Shown piece after piece: positions 4,913 to 8,122 of a stretch of DNA of 8,122 nt. This stretch comes from JANNPJ01 sp031400005 (GTDB taxonomy: Bacteria > Actinomycetota > Actinomycetes > Actinomycetales > Kineosporiaceae): the NCBI GenBank assembly GCA_031400005.1, contig JANNPJ010000051.1:1-8122 (forward strand). The letters are read 5' to 3'. Positions within the stretch are counted from its first letter, which is position 1; each line of letters begins with the position of its first letter. Position numbers and translations under genes: made by a program. The notes beneath the pieces are model-generated. The model ran no database searches. It had not been told where the DNA came from and worked only from the letters and a program-made list of their open reading frames with translations.

Positions 4913-6226
4913 TTGCATCGCCGCATCGCCGCAGCCGTCACGACACTGGCCGCACTCGGCATCGTCGCCGCCACCGTGGCTGTCGCTCCGGTCGCGGCCG
5001 CCGACCCCGGGACTGTGACCAGGTACCCGGCGCAAGCCTCCGCCACCCGCTTTACCGGGGAGGCGTTTGACACCTGCGCCGCGCCCTCCCTGGCCACCAT
5101 GGCGGCCTGGTCAGCGTCGCCGTACCGGGGGATCGGCGTCTACGTCGGTGGCCCGAACCGGTACTGTCCGCAGCCGAACCTCACCGCCGAGTGGGTCACC
5201 GAAGTCACCCTGCAGGGGTGGAAGTTGTTGCCGATCTACGTCGGCCTGCAGGCGCCCTGCAGCGACCACGTCACCACCATCGGGATCACCGCGTCGCAGG
5301 CAACCGCGCAGGGCAAGGACTCCGCCAGGGACGCGATCAACTCGGTGGCCGCGATCGGTCTGCAGCCGGGCAGCATCATCTACGCGGACATGGAGAGCTA
5401 CGACCCGAACATCCCTGCCTGTCGTCGGGCCGTCCTGGAGTATCTCGGCGCCTTCACCAAGGAACTGCACCGGCACGGTTACCTGTCCGGTGTCTACGCC
5501 AACCTCACCTCCGGTGGTACTCACCTGGCCGCCGCGTATCAGTCGAAGTCGTACGCCCGCCCCGATGCGCTCTGGCTGGCTCGGTGGGACGGCAAGAAGT
5601 CGATGACCGGATTCACCGGGATCCCGGCGACCTCCTGGAGCGCGAACCAGCGGGCCAAGCAGTACCTCGGGGATCACTACGAAACCTACGGCGGCGTGAA
5701 GCTCCGGATCGACAGCAACTGGGTTGATGCTCCGGTCGGGACCGTGGCCCGCTATTACTTCGCCACCGCACAGACCAGTGCCCGGACGGCGCCCAAACGC
5801 TCCTCAGCCGCTGTCGGAGTGATCGCGGCCGGTACCCCCTTGGGAGTGGTGTGCCAGGCGCCGGGCAGCAGAGTGCATGGGACGAGGGTCTGGAACAAAC
5901 TGACCGACGGCTCGTACGTCAACGATCACTACGTCAACACGCCGTCCGAGACCCGATACAGCAGCGACGTCCCCCGGTGTTACTACCCCTACCAGGTGAT
6001 GCCCGCCGGCGGGACGATCCTGCGGGGCGGTGCGGGGGCGGCATATCGGCAGAAGGGCACGCTGCACGGCGGCGCGCTCGCCTGGACGGTCTGCCAGCGG
6101 CCGGCGAAGCGGAAGACCGGCAGTTCGAAGGTGTGGAACCGGATCGACGCCGGCCACTACGTCACCGACTATCACCTCGCCTCGGGCAGTCAGCGGACCT
6201 ACTCGTCCCCGGTGCCGCGCTGCTAA
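4913..6226 (+). CDS. secreted DUF1906 (Rv2525c-like) glycoside-hydrolase-like protein with two SH3-like repeats
   Basis: A 437-residue exported protein. Residues 1-30 form a Sec signal peptide (HRR, a long Ala/Val/Leu core, then a VAAA-DP cleavage site). Residues about 48-275 are a DUF1906 domain of the GH25-like TIM-barrel superfamily, with GEAFDTCAAPS (Asp53), YRGIGVYVGG, GWKLLPIYVGLQAPC and IIYADMESYD (Asp159, Glu161), the acids expected at the barrel mouth. Family members such as Rv2525c are Tat- or Sec-exported cell-wall-linked proteins; hydrolytic activity is not established. Two tandem repeats of about 80 residues follow (276-356 and 357-437), each with an R-Y-Y/C-Y-Y opening, a central VCQ stretch, VWN and a closing YSS-VPRC. 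They look like bacterial SH3-like wall-binding modules with paired Cys. The start is TTG 4913, set by GGAGG 7 bases upstream. It is divergent from the unknown gene and convergent with the TetR gene, probably monocistronic. Confidence 0.87.
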   Translation: MHRRIAAAVTTLAALGIVAATVAVAPVAAADPGTVTRYPAQASATRFTGEAFDTCAAPSLATMAAWSASPYRGIGVYVGGPNRYCPQPNLTAEWVTEVTLQGWKLLPIYVGLQAPCSDHVTTIGITASQATAQGKDSARDAINSVAAIGLQPGSIIYADMESYDPNIPACRRAVLEYLGAFTKELHRHGYLSGVYANLTSGGTHLAAAYQSKSYARPDALWLARWDGKKSMTGFTGIPATSWSANQRAKQYLGDHYETYGGVKLRIDSNWVDAPVGTVARYYFATAQTSARTAPKRSSAAVGVIAAGTPLGVVCQAPGSRVHGTRVWNKLTDGSYVNDHYVNTPSETRYSSDVPRCYYPYQVMPAGGTILRGGAGAAYRQKGTLHGGALAWTVCQRPAKRKTGSSKVWNRIDAGHYVTDYHLASGSQRTYSSPVPRC

Positions 6227-6258
6227 CGCGCTGTTAAGGGGTAGGGACGGCGGTGCGC

Positions 6259-6834
6259 TCAGCGGTCGGATCTGCTCAGCAGCAGGCTGACCAACTGCAA
6301 CGCCGTCTCTACCTCGGGATCGCCCTGCCCGAGCAGGTTGGTGTAGAGGTGCGAGTCGCAGATCCGGATGATCGCCTGGGCCATCACCGGCGCCGGCAGC
6401 GTCAGCTGGATCCGGCCGTTGGCGACTTCCTGTTCCAGTAGTTCGCCGACGAGCTCGGCGGCCCGGCCCTCGATCGCACCGGGCGCCGTCGCCAAGCGGA
6501 TGAACAGCAGCGGTTCGCGCTGCGTCAGGGCTTTCAGGGCAGGGGTGTCCAGGATGCCGTTCATGAACCGGCGCAGGCAGTCCAGCACCAGCGGGACGCC
6601 CTCGCCCTCGGCGCCTTTGACCGCGGCCCGGAAGGTGCGCTCGGTGCCTTCGGCCAGCACCGTCGTCAGCAGCGCCTCGCGGTTGCCGACCCAGCGGTAG
6701 AGGGTGGCGCGCCCGATCCCGAGCTCGGCCGCGAGTGCGGACATGTCAAGCGGCTCACCCCGCAGATAGGTCCGGATGGCGGCCCTGACCGCGTCCGGCG
6801 GGCCACTGGCCCGAAGCCTATCGGCGTCGCTCAA
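6259..6834 (-). CDS. TetR/AcrR family regulator, QsdR-like
   Basis: A 191-residue repressor-type protein. An N-terminal helix-turn-helix spans residues about 14-58, with recognition region DMSALAAELGIGRATLYRWVG. The C-terminal ligand domain has the pattern seen in QsdR-like regulators: LRRFMNGILDTPALKALTQREP, then LVGELLEQEVANGRIQLTLPAPVMAQAIIRICDSHLYTNLL. QsdR represses a quorum-quenching lactonase in Rhodococcus, but most relatives have unknown ligands and targets, so only the family is claimed. The start is TTG 6834, with GGGGTGA 6 bases upstream and an in-frame stop at 6841-6843; the first ATG falls inside the helix-turn-helix. Its 3' end faces the DUF1906 gene across 32 bases, and the LytR_C gene ends 80 bases upstream on the same strand. 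No adjacent efflux pump or enzyme suggests a target. A possible promoter sits at 6901-6906. Confidence 0.88.
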   Translation of the reverse strand: MSDADRLRASGPPDAVRAAIRTYLRGEPLDMSALAAELGIGRATLYRWVGNREALLTTVLAEGTERTFRAAVKGAEGEGVPLVLDCLRRFMNGILDTPALKALTQREPLLFIRLATAPGAIEGRAAELVGELLEQEVANGRIQLTLPAPVMAQAIIRICDSHLYTNLLGQGDPEVETALQLVSLLLSRSDR

Positions 6835-6840
6835 AATCGG

Positions 6841-6847
6841 TCACCCC
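6841..6847 (-). promoter_or_regulatory. Shine-Dalgarno site selecting TTG 6834
   Basis: GGGGTGA on the - strand lies 6 bases before TTG 6834, and no in-frame ATG or GTG is available ahead of the helix-turn-helix. The TGA at its end is also an in-frame stop that closes off any upstream extension. Confidence 0.5.
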
Positions 6848-6900
6848 GTGCACTCTTAGCTCGTGGACCTCACCCAGAGAGACCGGGTCGGTAGCGTGCG

Positions 6901-6906
6901 ATTATC
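6901..6906 (-). promoter_or_regulatory. possible -10 element for the TetR gene
   Basis: GATAAT on the - strand matches TATAAT at 5 of 6 positions, in the 80-base gap upstream of the TetR gene, about 66 bases before its TTG. No convincing -35 hexamer is seen at 16-18 bases. The roughly 60-base leader would leave room for a TetR operator, but no strong palindrome is visible. Confidence 0.3.
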
Positions 6907-6914
6907 GTAGGCCG

Positions 6915-7514
6915 TCAGGATGCGCTCGGGTCCGGTGACGGCGGGGTGGTGGCCTGCACACAACCGTGTGGATCTTCCTTCGGTTTGATCGCTGCAGCTG
7001 CCTTCTTGGCGTTGACCATGGCTTTGTACGGGTCACCGATCACCACGTCGACCGTTTCGTCGTCCCGATCGTCTTTGATCATCGCGACCTTGGCGGGGAA
7101 CTGCAGGGAGACGGTGCGCGCCGCCAGTGCGCCAGCTTCGCCGTAACGCACCTGAACAACCGTCTTGATCGGCTTGTCCTGCTCCTCGGTCTCCAGCGTC
7201 AGCACCCTGAATTGGCGCTTCTGGAGCTCCTTCGCCACCGCGCCGGCGAGCCCCTTGCGGGTGGTTCCGTTGATCACGTTCACGTTGGTGAATCGTGGCT
7301 CGATGACCGTCGGTTCCGGGCAGATCGACGCCGCTTCGGTGCCGCCACCGAGCGTCCACCATTGCTGCCAATTGCCGAACGCCACCAGGCCGATCAAGAA
7401 AACCAGGGCGAAGACCGTGGCAAATGTGTAGGTTTGCCGACGTTGCCGATCTCGGGCCAGCTGTTCCCGGGAACGAAGGATCGTTCCGGAGTCGCTCACA
7501 TCGCTTGGCGTCAT
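6915..7514 (-). CDS. membrane-anchored LytR C-terminal (LytR_C) domain protein
   Basis: A 199-residue protein with a basic cytoplasmic N-terminus (residues 1-28, RSREQLARDRQRRQ), one transmembrane helix (about 29-48, ATVFALVFLIGLVAFG), and an extracellular LytR_C domain (about 76-163: NVNVINGTTRKGLAGAVAKEL, ending DETVDVVIGDPY). A short linker holds Cys65, and Cys185 lies in the tail, so an extracytoplasmic disulfide is possible. The tail is Pro/Ser-rich. LytR_C is found at the C-terminus of LytR-CpsA-Psr wall-polymer ligases; here it stands alone without the catalytic LCP domain. Its job is unknown, probably a cell-envelope accessory or binding protein. ATG 7514 is the start. The small ParB-like gene lies 138 bases upstream on the same strand, a pairing I recall from many actinomycete genomes; the repeat array at 7576-7670 lies between them. 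Confidence 0.87.
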   Translation of the reverse strand: MTPSDVSDSGTILRSREQLARDRQRRQTYTFATVFALVFLIGLVAFGNWQQWWTLGGGTEAASICPEPTVIEPRFTNVNVINGTTRKGLAGAVAKELQKRQFRVLTLETEEQDKPIKTVVQVRYGEAGALAARTVSLQFPAKVAMIKDDRDDETVDVVIGDPYKAMVNAKKAAAAIKPKEDPHGCVQATTPPSPDPSAS

Positions 7515-7575
7515 CGCCCTGGCCCCTTAGAGCTGCTCACGGTGCGGCGCATCCCAGGAACAATCCGCAGGTCGT

Positions 7576-7607
7576 AGGTCAATAAATCGTACGGACGTCA
7601 ATTAATC
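7576..7607. repeat. AT-rich direct repeat pair upstream of the LytR_C gene
   Basis: AGGTCAATAAATC (7576-7588) and ACGTCAATTAATC (7595-7607) are 13-mers that agree at 10 of 13 positions and are spaced 19 bases apart. This is close to two helical turns, so the pair could be a regulator site for the LytR_C gene. It may also be a decayed extension of the adjacent array. Confidence 0.4.
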
Positions 7608-7611
7608 AAGA

Positions 7612-7670
7612 ACTCCGCTGATCAAAACCTCGCTGATCCAGGACCTCGCTGATCAGGGACGTCGTGGATC
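7612..7670. repeat. four-copy tandem repeat of about 16 bp (ACCTCGCTGATC core)
   Basis: Core copies lie at 7612-7623 (ACTCCGCTGATC), 7627-7638 and 7643-7654 (both ACCTCGCTGATC) and 7659-7670 (ACGTCGTGGATC), with spacings of 15, 16 and 16 bases. Two copies contain the palindrome TGATCA (7619-7624 and 7650-7655). The array runs from the intergenic region into the last codons of the ParB-like gene, whose stop codon (7653-7655) lies inside copy 3. The function is unknown. Confidence 0.65.
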
Positions 7671-7961
7671 AAGCACGAGGACCCGGGCGTGCAGGACGGG
7701 GCGCTGATGCAGCGCCGCCCGGACCGCGCGGTGCAATCCATCTTCCAGGTACAGCGTGCCTTGGTACTGCACGACGTGCGCAAACAAGTCGCCGAAAAAT
7801 GTCGAATCCTCGGAAAGCAGGGCCGCCAGGTCGAGGGTGCGTTTCGTCGTCACCAAGTCGTCGAGCCGGACCTGGCTGGGTGCCACTTCCGCCCACTGCC
7901 TGGGCGAGGTGTACCCGTGGTCCGGGTAGGGGCGCCCGTCGCCGACGGCCTTGAAAATCAC
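7653..7961 (-). CDS. small ParB-like protein, widely labelled VapB-family antitoxin
   Basis: A 102-residue protein. It begins IFKAVGDGRPYPDHG, continues RQWAEVAPSQVRLDDLVTTKRTLDL (the strand-helix of a ParB/sulfiredoxin-like N-domain), then DSTFFGDLFAHVVQYQGTLYLEDGLHRAVRAAL, where DGLHRA (residues 74-79) matches the DGxHR core of ParB-like domains. In many actinomycetes this conserved gene is annotated as a type II VapB-family antitoxin, but no VapC/PIN toxin lies next to it here, and no ribbon-helix-helix or AbrB pattern is visible, so that label is doubtful. A standalone nucleotide- or DNA-binding role is possible. The start is GTG 7961, 6 bases after a good -10, so the transcript is probably leaderless. 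Its stop codon lies inside a tandem repeat, and the last residues (LDPRRP) come from it. The downstream neighbour is the LytR_C gene, 138 bases away. Confidence 0.82.
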   Translation of the reverse strand: MIFKAVGDGRPYPDHGYTSPRQWAEVAPSQVRLDDLVTTKRTLDLAALLSEDSTFFGDLFAHVVQYQGTLYLEDGLHRAVRAALHQRPVLHARVLVLDPRRP

Positions 7962-7967
7962 CTCGAC

Positions 7968-7973
7968 ATACTA
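7968..7973 (-). promoter_or_regulatory. -10 element, probable leaderless promoter of the ParB-like gene
   Basis: TAGTAT on the - strand fits TANNNT and ends 6 bases before GTG 7961, so transcription would start at the GTG itself. Only GAG stands where a Shine-Dalgarno sequence should be, directly against the start codon. Confidence 0.45.
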
Positions 7974-8122
7974 AGGGCCGCATCGCCGACCCTGTTACTC
8001 GGCAGTGACAAAGCCGGGCATAGCGAAGGGCCTGTGTCTGCCGTTAGGCAGGTCACAGGCCCCTAGGCGGCGGAGGATAGGGGATTTTAACCCCAGAGGG
8101 CGTTAAACCAACCCCCGTTACA
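7974..8122. other. non-coding right end of the window
   Basis: No credible gene is seen here. It holds the upstream region of the ParB-like gene, the long hairpin at 8028-8062, and a more AT-rich stretch (8082-8122) with TTTTAACCCC, GTTAAACC and CCGTTACA, which may belong to the promoter of a gene beyond the window. Confidence 0.6.
8028..8062. terminator. long near-perfect hairpin, probable terminator
   Basis: GGGCCTGTG (8028-8036) pairs with CACAGGCCC (8054-8062), and the inner CTGCC (8038-8042) pairs with GGCAG (8047-8051) around the loop GTTA. This gives 14 pairs with one small internal asymmetry. Neither strand has a U-tract. No gene inside the window ends here, so it most likely terminates a leftward gene beyond the right edge, insulating the ParB-like gene. 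A structured RNA element is the alternative. Confidence 0.55.

Noticed and set aside
4766..5035. Upstream extension of the unknown leftward gene to 5035
   Set aside because: It runs through the divergent promoter region and antisense to the signal peptide, giving low-complexity Gly/Asp/Cys sequence.
5111..5677. 188-residue antisense frame over the DUF1906 gene
   Set aside because: A product of high G/C third positions on the coding strand; Arg/Gly/Asp-rich with no motif.
6966..7577. 203-residue + strand frame over the LytR_C gene
   Set aside because: Arg/Leu-rich shadow of the LytR_C gene with no domain-like features.
7612..7670. Tandem array as a CRISPR
   Set aside because: Units are only about 16 bases with 3-4 base spacers and no cas genes are present.

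Overview
The window reads as a high-GC actinobacterial chromosome segment. The signs are the strong G/C third-position bias in the right half, many GTG and TTG starts, three likely leaderless genes, and a right-hand block of families typical of actinomycetes: a DUF1906 (Rv2525c-like) secreted protein with SH3-like repeats, a QsdR-like TetR regulator, and a membrane-anchored LytR_C protein next to a small 'VapB-family' gene. The genus cannot be fixed from sequence alone. No rRNA, tRNA, CRISPR array, transposase or integrase was seen.

Left region (1-1560, + strand). A DUF899 thioredoxin-like oxidoreductase, cut by the left window edge, overlaps by 4 bases an alpha/beta-hydrolase that starts at GTG 590. 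Two tandem G+C-rich hairpins follow the hydrolase stop.

Middle region (1560-4765). This looks accessory. A DUF6602 protein with PD-(D/E)XK-type nuclease-like residues is transcribed rightward from a probable leaderless promoter whose -35 region is covered by a perfect 7+7 dyad. It converges, with overlapping 3' ends, on a leftward unit: an unrecognised 190-residue protein, then an XRE helix-turn-helix fused to an ImmA/IrrE metallopeptidase (HELAH plus a distal Glu), then a PIN-like putative RNase started by TTG 6 nt after the peptidase stop codon. The last two genes resemble XRE-COG2856/PIN toxin-antitoxin or stress-response pairs. Together with the DUF6602 gene they are the best candidate in the window for an uncharacterised defence or stress module.

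Right region (4765-8122). A divergent intergenic region holds three CCACA-type boxes, two of them forming an inverted repeat. It precedes an exported DUF1906/SH3-like protein started by TTG. A convergent TetR gene and a LytR_C membrane protein follow on the - strand. A ParB-like small gene with a DGLHR motif (commonly labelled VapB-family antitoxin) lies next to the LytR_C gene, separated by an intergenic tandem-repeat array. The right end is non-coding and carries a long near-perfect hairpin.
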